A stretch of 64,000 nt of DNA from Phycisphaeraceae bacterium (GCA_029260595.1 JAJDCY010000021.1:1-64000); one strand, 5' to 3'; numbered from the stretch's first letter, positions 16,440 through 27,073 are shown. Translations and numbers: made by a program. Notes: generated by a model not told the origin, from the letters alone.

Positions 16440-17429
16440 ATGCCCCAATCAAAAGTCATGGCGTTGGCCGGCGGGCCGGATCACGAGCGGCCGGTGAGCC
16501 TCGAATCCGGCCGGTGCGTTGTGGCTGCGCTGCGCGAGGCCGGGTACGACGCGGTGCAACGCGACATTGGGCCGGACAATCTGGCGGCGCTTGATGAGTT
16601 CACACGCTGGGGTGGCGATGCTATTTTCCCCGCGATGCACGGGCAGTGGGGCGAGGGTGGGCCGCTACAACGACTGCTCGACGCGCGCGGGATCGCGTAC
16701 GCCGGGACGCGCGGCGTCGCGGCCGAGCGCTGCATCGACAAATATGAAACCAAGCTCGTGCTGGCCGAGCACGGGATCGCGACGCCCGCGTTCGAGGTGA
16801 TCGGGCCGAGCGACTCGGTCACGATCGAACCGCCGCTGGTCATCAAGGCACCGCGTGAGGGCAGCAGCATTGACCTTGTGATCTGCCGCGATGCGGATCA
16901 CGCGGTCGCTGCGCGCGGCGACTTGGAAAAACGACACAACCGGTTACTCGTCGAGCGATTCGTCGCGGGCAACGAGTTGACCGTCGGCGTGATCGCCGGG
17001 CCCGACGGCGACACCGCATTACCCGTGATCCGCATCGTCCCACCCGGCGAGTTTTATGATTACGAGTCGAAGTACGAAAGCGATCAGACGCAATACCTGC
17101 TCGACGCGGACCAGATCGGGTTGACCCGCGCGGCTCTGGCGGACATCCAGGCCGTGGCCCTGCGGGCGCACGCGGTGCTCGGGTGCCGGCATATGAGTCG
17201 TGTCGACGTGATCGTGGACGACGCCGGCCAGCCGTGGGTGCTGGAGGTCAACACAATCCCCGGGTTCACCGAGCATTCGCTGCTACCCAAAGCCGCCGCA
17301 CACGCCGGGATCGAGTTGCCGCAACTGGTGGATCGGCTGGTCCGCCTGGCGATCGGAGACGGATCAGGCGGCACGGCGGACGCCCAGGCCGGGTCGGGCA
17401 CGATCGGTGGCGCGGCGAGCGCGGATTAG
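16440..17429 (+). CDS. ddl: D-alanine--D-alanine ligase
   Basis: A 329-residue ATP-grasp enzyme joining two D-Ala for the peptidoglycan pentapeptide. The N-terminal signature ALAGGPDHERPVSLESG replaces the more usual GGxSxERxVS with a Pro-Asp variant but keeps Glu-Arg. ATP-grasp elements follow: VIKAPREGSSIDLVICRD, LLVERFVAGNELTVGVI, FYDYESKYESDQTQYLL, SRVDVIVDD, and EVNTIPGFTEHSLLPKAA with the Mg-binding Glu/Asn. The ftsQ-like gene starts 67 nt later, preserving the ddl-ftsQ order of the classical division and cell wall cluster. Confidence 0.95.
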   Translation: MPQSKVMALAGGPDHERPVSLESGRCVVAALREAGYDAVQRDIGPDNLAALDEFTRWGGDAIFPAMHGQWGEGGPLQRLLDARGIAYAGTRGVAAERCIDKYETKLVLAEHGIATPAFEVIGPSDSVTIEPPLVIKAPREGSSIDLVICRDADHAVAARGDLEKRHNRLLVERFVAGNELTVGVIAGPDGDTALPVIRIVPPGEFYDYESKYESDQTQYLLDADQIGLTRAALADIQAVALRAHAVLGCRHMSRVDVIVDDAGQPWVLEVNTIPGFTEHSLLPKAAAHAGIELPQLVDRLVRLAIGDGSGGTADAQAGSGTIGGAASAD

Positions 17430-17496
17430 CCGATGTAAGCCGGAGACGACGCGGCCTGTGTCGCAAGAATTGACGGGTAGAAAAACAGGTGGACCT

Positions 17497-18468
17497 ATGG
17501 GCTGGTTTCTAGCGAGCAACAAAAGGAAGACGCGGCGGCGCCCATCGCGGCGGGCGCATTACCCCGTGTGGAAGCGGCCGAAGTGGGACCCGAAACGGAC
17601 TCTCCGCGGGTTGCAGTGGCTAGGCATCGCGGCTGTGGCGATTGCGATCCCCCTGGGATGGGGCCACGCCGAACGGGCGCTGATTGGTTATGCGACGAGT
17701 CACGCGCCGGCCATGGTGTCGCCGCAGGACGTATCGCTGGTCGATGCACCGACCTGGATGAGCGAGTTGCTGAAGCAGGACCTCCGCCAGGCCGTGGCGG
17801 ATTGGCTATCGGCCGCACCCGGTGACAGCGAGTCGCTACGCGCGACGGCGGCGGCACTGGCGGAGAACCCGTGGGTGCGGCGACTCGAGCGCGTGCAGCG
17901 CGGGCGCGGTGGGCGGGTGTATGTGATCGCCGAGTACCGCGAGCCGGTGGCCTTGGTGCCCGACGGACACGGGTATCGCCTGGTGGATGTGCAGGCCGTG
18001 CGGCTGCCCGGGCTGTTCGTCGAACAGCAGGTGGACCGGCTGAGGCTGCCGGTGATCGAGCGCGTGGCCGAGCGGCCCGACGGCGTCGGTTGGATTTGGC
18101 CGGGCGAGGATCTGCGTGCCGGACTGTCGCTGCTGCAACTCTTAGCCGATCAGCCTTACGGGGATCAGATCAAAGCAGTCGACGTCGGGGCGCGCGACTC
18201 GCGCGGGCGGATTCGGTTGATCCTGCGGACACGGTACGGTCTGGTCCGCTGGGGCCTGCCGCCGGGCATGGAGCAAACGATCGAACCGTCTACGCAGGTC
18301 AAACTTGAGCGATTGACCGGGGTTTATCAGAGTTGTGGCGCGATCGATGCGGGTGGACAGGTCGTCGATCTATTCGGCGGCGAGGTATTCATCCAAGCCG
18401 CGAGCCACGCCGCCAACCACGCCGGGCGGGGCCGACAGCCGCGCGTCGGTTACGCTTCGCTCCGCTGA
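17497..18468 (+). CDS. ftsQ: FtsQ/DivIB-like cell division protein
   Basis: A 323-residue bitopic protein: basic cytoplasmic head (SNKRKTRRRPSRRAHYPVW), one membrane segment GLQWLGIAAVAIAIPLGWG, then a periplasmic part with a FtsQ-type POTRA region (TAAALAENPWVRRLERVQRG, VYVIAEYREPVALVP) and a second domain (DLRAGLSLLQLLADQPYGDQ). In E. coli FtsQ links the FtsB/L complex to FtsZ-dependent septation. The call rests on topology, POTRA-like motif and position after ddl. Start at 17497 has an AGGTGG ribosome-binding site; upstream in-frame codons overlap ddl and look non-coding. The TGA overlaps the next start. Confidence 0.75.
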   Translation: MGWFLASNKRKTRRRPSRRAHYPVWKRPKWDPKRTLRGLQWLGIAAVAIAIPLGWGHAERALIGYATSHAPAMVSPQDVSLVDAPTWMSELLKQDLRQAVADWLSAAPGDSESLRATAAALAENPWVRRLERVQRGRGGRVYVIAEYREPVALVPDGHGYRLVDVQAVRLPGLFVEQQVDRLRLPVIERVAERPDGVGWIWPGEDLRAGLSLLQLLADQPYGDQIKAVDVGARDSRGRIRLILRTRYGLVRWGLPPGMEQTIEPSTQVKLERLTGVYQSCGAIDAGGQVVDLFGGEVFIQAASHAANHAGRGRQPRVGYASLR

Positions 18469-19337
18469 TGTCTACGACACGCGACCCTAACAACGAATCA
18501 GCAGCGGGTGTGACCGGCCCATCGGTGGGCGGTGCGTCAAGCATGGGCGCGGTTGATCGCGAAGCGGTCGATGCCGATCCCGACACGCTGCGGGTGCGGC
18601 GCGGTATCGAGGTTTCCCAAGGCCTGATCATCGCGTGGTGCTTGTGGCTGCTAAGCAGTTGGTGGATCACATTGGGTGTGTCGTCACCCGCGCCGGCCGC
18701 ACGGTGGATGGTGTTCGCAAGCCTGATCGGGTTGATGCTGCTATGGCCGGCGTGGCGATTGAGTCAGGCGGCGCGCGTTGGGCCGGATGGACACCTGCTC
18801 GCCATCGGTGCAGGACAAGTCCTGGTCGATTGGGCAACGCTAAACCTCGTGTTTCAAACCATCATCCTCCCGCTACGACTCACCGCCGGGTGGACGATGC
18901 CGCAGACGCTTTGGCTCGATGCAGCCGTGATGTCGTGGAGTTTGGTCTCCGCGTTGTTCGTCGGGTGGGGCTGCCGGTCGTGGATCGGCGGACACCGCGC
19001 AGCCGCAATGGGATTGTGCCTGTTGTTGGTGCTCGGCGAACCGGCCCTGATGGGGACGGTGAACCTGACCGCGGCGCCGGGGCATGGGCTGACGTGGGCG
19101 ATGATGGTCAGCCCGATCCAAGCCGTCTGGGCGCTGACGTCGCCGGCGCACGCGTGGTCGCCGCAGCCCTGGGCGACACAGATCGTGTGCGTTGCCATCG
19201 CGGCTGTGCTCGGGTGGGTCGTATTAGCACTGCTGCCCAGAGACAAGCAGCGCGAGTTGGTCCTGCCCGTCGGCCCAACCGATCAGATGCCCGACCCGCC
19301 CCCAGACGGTGGCGATGCGGTCAATTCTTCAGGCTGA
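18468..19337 (+). CDS. polytopic membrane protein of unknown function
   Basis: A 289-residue protein with a soluble acidic N-terminus (about 45 residues) and roughly six membrane spans, including GLIIAWCLWLLSSWWITLGV, WMVFASLIGLMLLWPAWRL, AAVMSWSLVSALFVGWGC, AAMGLCLLLVLGEPALMGTV and QIVCVAIAAVLGWVVLALL. The tail is Pro/Asp rich (QMPDPPPDGGDA). Its ATG overlaps the ftsQ stop by one base (TGATG), so it is co-translated with ftsQ. The pattern vaguely recalls an ABC-2 permease half, but no family is recognised. A role in envelope biogenesis is inferred from context only. Confidence 0.65.
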   Translation: MSTTRDPNNESAAGVTGPSVGGASSMGAVDREAVDADPDTLRVRRGIEVSQGLIIAWCLWLLSSWWITLGVSSPAPAARWMVFASLIGLMLLWPAWRLSQAARVGPDGHLLAIGAGQVLVDWATLNLVFQTIILPLRLTAGWTMPQTLWLDAAVMSWSLVSALFVGWGCRSWIGGHRAAAMGLCLLLVLGEPALMGTVNLTAAPGHGLTWAMMVSPIQAVWALTSPAHAWSPQPWATQIVCVAIAAVLGWVVLALLPRDKQRELVLPVGPTDQMPDPPPDGGDAVNSSG

Positions 19338-19446
19338 TCACCGGCGTTTAACACCTATTTTTGTCGATCCGAATGGCAGCATTCCGTATTGCGGGTATCC
19401 CTAGCCCGACTAGCCAAAGGTTGACGATCCGGGGTCGCCGCTGTAA

Positions 19447-20916
<1,470 letters not shown>

Positions 20917-20987
20917 GGGCAGAAAACATGAGATAATTCTGGTCTAAATTGCTGATGCCCAAACAAATCCCGACCCCAGATAACACG

Positions 20988-21008
20988 ATAAAACGTATAT
21001 CGTTTTAT
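20988..21008. terminator. perfect AT-rich palindrome between convergent genes; terminator or operator
   Basis: ATAAAACG (20988-20995), spacer TATAT, then CGTTTTAT (21001-21008): a perfect 8-bp inverted repeat in a short AT-rich gap between guaB and the broken regulator, which converge. The stem is AT-rich with a following T/A tract, so it could end transcription in both directions, or be a protein-binding site. Confidence 0.4.
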
Positions 21009-21017
21009 TATATAGAC

Positions 21018-22517
21018 TTACAGATTTTTCTTGGGCTGTTTTCCGCGGGGCCCGGAAAACAGCGGCCCGACAGGATCAACCTCTGAGAACTTATACCGGC
21101 GGTGCTGCTTCGCGGCATCGGGATTTGCGACCTCAAGCAACCCATTGTCGACCCATTTCTTAAGCACCTTGGAAGCAGCCAGTGTGTCGGCACCCATAAT
21201 ATCGCGAACTTGTGCGTTTCCGATCACTCCATGCTTTTCTAGGTAGTCGCTTACCTGATCCCAAGGCGCCGGACGGTTCTCATTGAATAAGACTACACGT
21301 ACTTGGTCGCGGCCGGTGCTAGCACGGGTGAGATATAATGGAGGATAAAGCCCTGCTGCCTTCATGGTGTGGAACATCATGACGACCCCTTCACTGGCGT
21401 CGAGATTGGGCGGATCAGGAAACTCGCGCAGTTTTGAGACGATGAGCGGGTTACGGCTGTATGAGCCCGCTTCACGGATGTTTTGAGCGGTAATCCTGCC
21501 GGGAAGAACGCCGGGACTGGCAATCTCGATCCGGTCGCTGAAGATGCGGATATGGATATCGTTCGGCAGACTGTAGTCGCGGTGAACGACCGCATTGGTG
21601 ATTGCTTCTTTGATGACACGAGCCGGGTAGGCTTGCACGATCTCAAAGCCCATAGGTCCCATTTGTACCCCGGAAGCCAACTCCTCCAAGACCTGTCGAT
21701 AGGCATCCGCAATCTGCGCGAACAGCGGACCCGATATCGTCTTAGGGGGTTTTAAGAGATTCGGCTGCGCACCGTGCTCGATTTGTGATCCTTTGTAGTG
21801 AAGAATCCGGATGCTTGTCTTTGCCTGAAGTAACCCGCTAGGCTCTTCGGCAAACAGCAGAACCGCAGCCCATGTTGGACAGATCCGACCCTCTGCTTTC
21901 TTCTGAGCTAAACCAAGATGTAACAAGGCTTGATCGATCGGGCGGGTAAGCCGACGTGACGATGCGTAGGCTTTCCAAGATCGAGTGTTAAGCAACTCCA
22001 AGTCGATCTCGGCGAGTTGAGCCTCCGCAGTCACCGCACCGCGTTCGAGCGAAAGGCGCGTGACCTCTTCAGCAACTAGCTCCCGGTTACTCTTTTTCAA
22101 GCGCTGCCATGTCCCGTCCAGAACGATCGAATGGACAGAGCTGCTCTTGGAGATCGTGAGGATCGCCACGCTACCGACGGAGCCATCCCGCAACGTGCAT
22201 CCCACCTCGTGGATTGAGGGCTTGTCCAATGGGGGTGTAATCCGCGTCTCGATCAAGCGTCGCAATTCATCGACAGCGGTAGGATTTTCGTTTAGGCCGT
22301 ACAGACGATCCCGGCCAGTCGCCTTCTACTCATCCTCCACGCCCAACACGAGGTGTCCACCGTCCGTGTTCGCGAACGCGACGACCGTCTCGATAGCATG
22401 TTTCAGCCTGGTCCCAGCGACTCGCTTGACCTCGAAACGGGTGCTCTCGGGAAGGCTCAATAGTTCGTCGATGAAGTTGTCATCAACGGGTGGTCCGGCT
22501 GGATCAATGTCTGTCAT
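21018..22517 (-). pseudogene. AlbA_2 / HATPase-type putative transcriptional regulator (COG2865-like), broken by an in-frame TAG
   Basis: Two minus-strand pieces in one frame are separated only by TAG at 22326-22328. The first 63 codons hold the Schlafen/AlbA_2 start ESTRFEVKRVAGTRLKHAIE, TVVAFANTDGGHLVLGVEDE; reading through gives KATGRDRLYGLNENPTAVDE and the rest. The second piece has the C-terminal HATPase_c_4 motif REAL-NAV type (VIKEAITNAVVHRDYSLPND, IEIASPGVLPGRI) and a winged-helix-like end (KHGVIGNAQVRDIMGADTLA). Members bind DNA and ATP and are common in genomic islands. The lesion is probably a single GAG/CAG to TAG change, or a sequencing error. G+C is lower than neighbouring housekeeping genes, suggesting acquisition. 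Confidence 0.8.
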
Positions 22518-22651
22518 CTATTCAAGTATCCCTCGATTGTGAGACTTAGGATACCTGCGCACATCTTTTCGCGTAGCGCTGATCAGAAAGAGCGAGGCCT
22601 GACTAATTAGCAACGGTTTCTAACCCTGCACCAAGGAGAATGACCACCTAG

Positions 22652-24532
22652 CTATTCAACGTCCTGGTCTTCGCGGAGCGTGGTTGCGATGGCGATCTCG
22701 GCTAGGCGAACCGTGGCTTTGTCCATGCGGTCGAGGGCTTCGTGGAACTCGCCGGGATCGGGGTGGTCGGCGTCTAAGTAGGTCCGGACGGTGGTGACTT
22801 CGTCTTCGATTTGTTGGCGGTAGGCGGGGTCGAGTTGGTTGCCAACCTTCGTTAGCTGCCGCTCGATCGCGCGGGTGTCCATGCGGGCCTGGTTGCGCAG
22901 GTCGATCAACTGGTGGGCGGTCATGTCCTCGCGGGCGTGCTCGAGGCTGTCGGCTTCCATGCGTGCAACCTCATCGCGCGTCAGCCCGTGGTTCGGGACG
23001 ATCTGGATGCTCGCGGCTTTCTCCGATCGTTTTTCGATCGCGGAGACGTTGAGCACGCCGTTGGCGTCGACGAGGAACGCGACTTCGATCTTGGCCAGCC
23101 CGGCCGGCATCGGCGGAATGCCGCGCAGGTCGAACTGCCCGAGCGAGCGGCAATCGTCGACCAGCTCGCGCTCGCCCTGAAGGACGTGGATCTTGACGTT
23201 GGTCTGCCCGTCGACATACGTCGAGAACTGTTCGGTCGCGCGTGCGGGGATCGTCGTGTTCGCGGTGATGAGTTTCGCGACGGCACCGCCCATCGTCTCG
23301 ATCCCCAGCGACAACGGGATCACGTCGAGCAACAGCATCTGCGTGTTGATCCCGGCAAGGATCGAGGCCTGCACGGCTGCGCCCAGCGCCACAACCTTGT
23401 CCGGATCGAGGGCCGTGTAGGGCTCGGTTATAAAGAAATCCTCGACAAGCAGACGCACCAGCGGGGTCCGCGTCGCCCCGCCAACCAGGATGACACGATC
23501 AATATCGTCAGCGGACAGCCTCGCCGACTTTAGCGCCTGCTTGCAGCAGTCGAGCGTGCGATCAACCCACGGGAGCATGAGCGCCTCAAGCTCACCGCGC
23601 GTCAGTTGCCGTCGGTAGACGCAACCGCTACCCAGATCGATCTCGATGTTCGCGGTCGTTTCGGTCGACAGGCGGGCCTTGGCCGCTTCGGCGAGGTTGC
23701 GAAACGCCTGGCGGGTGCCCGCGGTGAACTCGATGTCCGCGCCGAATTGGTCACGCACCTCCTGTTGGATCAGTTCGACGATCATCTGGTCCACGTCATC
23801 GCCACCCAGATGCGTATCACCGGCTGTGGCGAGTACCTCATCGACCGCGCCCTGCTCGGTCTGTTGGATCCGCAGGATCGACACGTCGAAGGTCCCACCG
23901 CCCAAGTCGTAGACCGCGACGGTCGCGTCGTCGTGGCGTTGGCCGAGGTGGTACGCGAGTGCTGCCGCGGTGGGCTCATTGACCATGCGGACAATCTCCA
24001 GCCCCGCGATCCGGCCGGCGTCCCGCGTGGCCTGGCGCTGCGCATCGTCGAAGTAGGCCGGGACGGTGACGACCGCCTTGTTGACCGGACGACCAAGCGC
24101 GAGGGCGGCGCGCTTCTTCAAATCGCGAAGAATCACCGCGCTGACTTCCTGCGGGGAATAGACCTTGTCGCCGATACGCACACGGGCGGTGTTGTGCTCG
24201 CCGGCAACTACCTCATACGGCAGGTGGGCCACGTCGTCGCGCACATCCTTGATCGACCGACCCATCAGGCGTTTGACGCTAAAGACCGTGCGGCCGGCGT
24301 GCTCGACCGCGGTACGCTTGGCCTCAACCCCGACCGCTTCGACAGTCTGCCCATCGGCGCTGTAGCGCACGACGCTGGGGACGATCGCATCAGCCGTCGG
24401 ACCATCGCCGGGCCCGGCCAGCACGCGGGGCCCGGCCTGATCGCACCAGGCGACGAGACTGTTGGTCGTGCCCAGGTCGATCCCGATGATCGGTTCGCCG
24501 CCGCCCGCGTCGCTATCATGTCGGTTCGTCAT
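22652..24532 (-). CDS. hscA: Hsp70-family chaperone, HscA-like
   Basis: A 626-residue Hsp70. ATPase domain: IIGIDLGTTNSLVAWCD, AVVTVPAYFDDAQRQATRDA, MVNEPTAAALAYHLG, VYDLGGGTFDVSI, VILVGGATRTPLV. The substrate-binding domain follows HscA rather than DnaK: QGERELVDDCRSLGQFDLRG-IPPMPAGLAKIEV, and VPNHGLTRDEVARME. HscA helps move Fe-S clusters from the IscU scaffold. No iscU, hscB or iscS is in the window; the gene stands alone, so specialisation for Fe-S assembly is inferred. ATG at 24532 is chosen; a GTG eight codons upstream (24556) is possible. Neither has a clear ribosome-binding site. Confidence 0.88.
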   Translation of the reverse strand: MTNRHDSDAGGGEPIIGIDLGTTNSLVAWCDQAGPRVLAGPGDGPTADAIVPSVVRYSADGQTVEAVGVEAKRTAVEHAGRTVFSVKRLMGRSIKDVRDDVAHLPYEVVAGEHNTARVRIGDKVYSPQEVSAVILRDLKKRAALALGRPVNKAVVTVPAYFDDAQRQATRDAGRIAGLEIVRMVNEPTAAALAYHLGQRHDDATVAVYDLGGGTFDVSILRIQQTEQGAVDEVLATAGDTHLGGDDVDQMIVELIQQEVRDQFGADIEFTAGTRQAFRNLAEAAKARLSTETTANIEIDLGSGCVYRRQLTRGELEALMLPWVDRTLDCCKQALKSARLSADDIDRVILVGGATRTPLVRLLVEDFFITEPYTALDPDKVVALGAAVQASILAGINTQMLLLDVIPLSLGIETMGGAVAKLITANTTIPARATEQFSTYVDGQTNVKIHVLQGERELVDDCRSLGQFDLRGIPPMPAGLAKIEVAFLVDANGVLNVSAIEKRSEKAASIQIVPNHGLTRDEVARMEADSLEHAREDMTAHQLIDLRNQARMDTRAIERQLTKVGNQLDPAYRQQIEDEVTTVRTYLDADHPDPGEFHEALDRMDKATVRLAEIAIATTLREDQDVE

Positions 24533-24600
24533 AGGAAGGAAGTCTAGGAGACACACCGCCGGCCGGCCAAGCCCGCGTCCGGTTTTGTTGAGCCCAAACG

Positions 24601-24972
24601 ATGCACGAGATCTCAGTCACGGCCACGTTCAAAGCAAGCCACGCGATCCGACTCTACGACGGATCACTCGAGCCGCTGCACGAACACGACTGGCGGGTGT
24701 GCGTGACGGTGGCGTCGGAAAAGCTCGATGCGATCGATTGTGTGATGGATTTTCACGAGTTGGAAGCGATCGTCGGTCGGGCGGTCGATCCGTTCCGCGA
24801 CGGCAACCTCAATGGGACCGCGCCGTTTAAGGGATCGCAGTTGAACCCGGCGGCCGAGCGATTCGCTGAGCACCTAGCGGAAGCGATCTCATCGTCGCTG
24901 CCCAAGCGAGTTCAGTTGGTGAGTGTCGCTGTAACCGAAGCGCCCGAATGCATCGCTGTATTCAGGCCGTAG
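24601..24972 (+). CDS. 6-pyruvoyl-tetrahydropterin synthase / QueD-like protein lacking catalytic residues
   Basis: A 123-residue protein with the PTPS fold signature. The three zinc histidines are in place: His14 (KASHAIRLYD) and His27/His29 (EPLHEHDWRV). DFHELEAIVGRAVDPF corresponds to the DFxxLK helix, and VTEAPECIAVF keeps the C-terminal Glu. Yet the active-site Cys normally just before the HxH is absent (GSLEPLHEH), and the Asp-His pair (LDHHYLN in E. coli QueD) is replaced by FRDGNLN. So zinc and possibly pterin binding may persist without the usual chemistry. Divergent from hscA. May be a paralogue with another substrate; queuosine precursor may instead be imported (4758-5600). Confidence 0.82.
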   Translation: MHEISVTATFKASHAIRLYDGSLEPLHEHDWRVCVTVASEKLDAIDCVMDFHELEAIVGRAVDPFRDGNLNGTAPFKGSQLNPAAERFAEHLAEAISSSLPKRVQLVSVAVTEAPECIAVFRP

Positions 24973-25004
24973 CCCCCCCCCACACCGAGCGGCCCCCATG
25001 CGAA

Positions 25005-25985
25005 CTACTCACCCTTGACTTGGCCCATCTTCCGCAGGCGTTGATAGCGCTTGTTGACCAGGTTCTCGACCTTGAAACGCTTCAACTCGCGCAGGGATTG
25101 CAGCAGCCACTTCTCGAGCTTCTCAGCCGCAAGCGAAGGGCTGCGGTGCGCGCCGCCCAGTGGTTCGTCGATCACCTCATCGACCGTGCCGAGGCGGAGG
25201 TTGTCGGCCGCGGTGAGCTTGAGGGATTCAGCCGCTTTCTCGGCCGCGTCGCCTGACTTCCAGAGGATCGCAGCACAACCCTCGGGGCTGATAACGCTGT
25301 ACCACGCATACTCCATCATGGCGACACGGTCGGCCACGGCGATACCGAGCGCACCGCCCGACCCGCCCTCGCCAATAATGACCGACACGATCGGGACGCG
25401 CAGCCGGCTCATCTCGCGAAGATTCACCGCGATCGCTTCGGCCTGCCCGCGCTCCTCGGCGCCGATACCGGGATACGCACCAGGCGTGTCGATGAACGTG
25501 ACGACCGGGATCTCGAACTTCTCGGCGAGTTTCATTTTCGCCAGCGCTTTGCGGTAGCCCTCGGGGTGCGCGCAGCCGAAGTGGCAGGCGATGCGGTCGC
25601 GCGTGTCCTTGCCCTTATGGTGCGCCACGATCATGCACTTGTGCGGACCGATACGCCCGAAGCCCGCAACGATGGCCGGGTCGTCGCCGTAGTGGCGGTC
25701 GCCGTGCAGCTCACAAAAATCCTTAACAACGGTCTTGAGGTAGTCAGCCGCCTGAGGCCGCTCGGGGTGGCGGGCAACCTTGACGATGCTCCACGCACCG
25801 ATCTTCGCGTAGATTTTCTTGAGCATCGCCGTGTGGTTCTGGCGGAGCTTGCGGACCTCGGCACCGATGTCGGCATCGGTACCGCCCTGGTGGGTTTCCA
25901 GTTCGAGGATCTGGCGTTCGAGTTGCAGCAACGGCCGCTCAAAATCCAGGTCGTACGTCCCGCTATAAACCGCACCGTTTTCCAT
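25005..25985 (-). CDS. accA: acetyl-CoA carboxylase carboxyltransferase subunit alpha
   Basis: A 326-residue alpha subunit of the carboxyltransferase that makes malonyl-CoA with AccD, the first step of fatty acid synthesis. N-terminal coiled-coil (LLQLERQILELETHQGG), then HPERPQAADYLKTVVKDFCE, GDRHYGDDPAIVAGFGRI, the Gly-rich FIDTPGAYPGIGAEERGQAE and IGEGGSGGALGIAVADRVAM oxyanion motifs, and YSVISPEGCAAILW. Length and motifs are normal. ATG at 25985 has GAGGCGATACGCG before it. Divergent from tyrA across 94 nt that contains an AT-rich CTTATAAGG. Confidence 0.97.
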   Translation of the reverse strand: MENGAVYSGTYDLDFERPLLQLERQILELETHQGGTDADIGAEVRKLRQNHTAMLKKIYAKIGAWSIVKVARHPERPQAADYLKTVVKDFCELHGDRHYGDDPAIVAGFGRIGPHKCMIVAHHKGKDTRDRIACHFGCAHPEGYRKALAKMKLAEKFEIPVVTFIDTPGAYPGIGAEERGQAEAIAVNLREMSRLRVPIVSVIIGEGGSGGALGIAVADRVAMMEYAWYSVISPEGCAAILWKSGDAAEKAAESLKLTAADNLRLGTVDEVIDEPLGGAHRSPSLAAEKLEKWLLQSLRELKRFKVENLVNKRYQRLRKMGQVKGE

Positions 25986-26079
25986 CGCGTATCGCCTCGG
26001 TAAGGGTGGCCCGGCCCGTGAACACGCAGGCGGAACCCGACAAACCGCACTGATTTCGCTATCTTATAAGGTTCCGGCG

Positions 26080-27036
26080 ATGGACGCGCCCGCGGACGTC
26101 CTTTTCGGCCAACCCAACAGGAACGGGCCCGTGGCAACTCACGATTCTCAAGCCGCTTCCGCGTCGCAGTCGGTTGCGACCTTAGACCGTGTCGGGCAGA
26201 TCGCGATTGTGGGGACAGGGCTGCTCGGCGGGAGTATCGGGCTGGCGTTGAAGGCCGCGGGGTACAAGGGCCGTGTCATCGGGGTTGCGCGGCGCAGCGA
26301 GACCGCCCGTCGGGCACTCGATCACGGGTGCGTCGATTCGGCGGTAACCGACCTGGCTCCTGCAGTGCTCGGCGCGGGGCTGGTGATCCTGGCCGTGCCG
26401 CTTGGCGGGTTCCCGGACCTGTTGCGGCAGCTCGGCCCGTTGGATCACCACAATCTGGTAGTCAGCGACGTTGGGTCGACCAAACAATTTGTATTGGATC
26501 AGGCGCGCGAGCTGTTGCCGAGCCCCACACGATTTGTCGGCGCACACCCGATGGCTGGGGGTGAGCGTCGGGGACCGGGGCACGCGAGCGCAGACCTGTT
26601 TCGAGACAAACCCTGCATCCTTACTCCCGAAGCGGATACCGACCCGACTGCCGTCGAGCTGATCGAGGCGCTCTGGGTAGCTGTCGGAATGCGATTGATA
26701 CGGATGAGTGCTGCCGAGCACGACCGCCAGGCCGCGCTGATCAGCCACCTGCCACATGTCGCCGCGGTCGCGCTGGTAGATCTGGCGGCCAAGCACGACG
26801 CGCTGGGCATCGCATCGACCGGATTCCGCGACGCAACGCGTGTCGCCGGTGCGGGGGCCGGCTTGTGGGCGGATATCCTTACCACCAATCGCCAGTCAGT
26901 CGTCGACGCGACGGACCACCTGATCCGCGTGTTGACAGAGTTCCGCGGCGACCTCGAACACGGCGATGATGAAAAAATTCGAGCGGCGCTGACCGATGCG
27001 AAGCAGATCCGCGACAGGTGGGCGGGCCGCGACTGA
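26080..27036 (+). CDS. tyrA: prephenate dehydrogenase
   Basis: A 318-residue NAD(P)+-dependent enzyme of tyrosine synthesis. Rossmann start QIAIVGTGLLGGSIGLALKA at about residue 40, preceded by a 38-residue variable tail; a GTG at residue 18 could be the true start. Catalytic block FVGAHPMAGGERRGPGHA has the conserved His-Pro-Met-Ala-Gly, and SAAEHDRQAALISHLPH carries the substrate-binding His. No chorismate mutase or ACT domain is fused. proC follows 37 nt later; the aminotransferase at 2028 is a possible partner in the pathway. Confidence 0.93.
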   Translation: MDAPADVLFGQPNRNGPVATHDSQAASASQSVATLDRVGQIAIVGTGLLGGSIGLALKAAGYKGRVIGVARRSETARRALDHGCVDSAVTDLAPAVLGAGLVILAVPLGGFPDLLRQLGPLDHHNLVVSDVGSTKQFVLDQARELLPSPTRFVGAHPMAGGERRGPGHASADLFRDKPCILTPEADTDPTAVELIEALWVAVGMRLIRMSAAEHDRQAALISHLPHVAAVALVDLAAKHDALGIASTGFRDATRVAGAGAGLWADILTTNRQSVVDATDHLIRVLTEFRGDLEHGDDEKIRAALTDAKQIRDRWAGRD

Positions 27037-27073
27037 CACAGTCTGGCCGACGTACGATTCGAGAGCGTTGCAC

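Noticed and set aside
23606-24547. 313-codon open frame antisense to hscA
   Set aside because: GC-rich frame shadow; hscA is unambiguous on the other strand.
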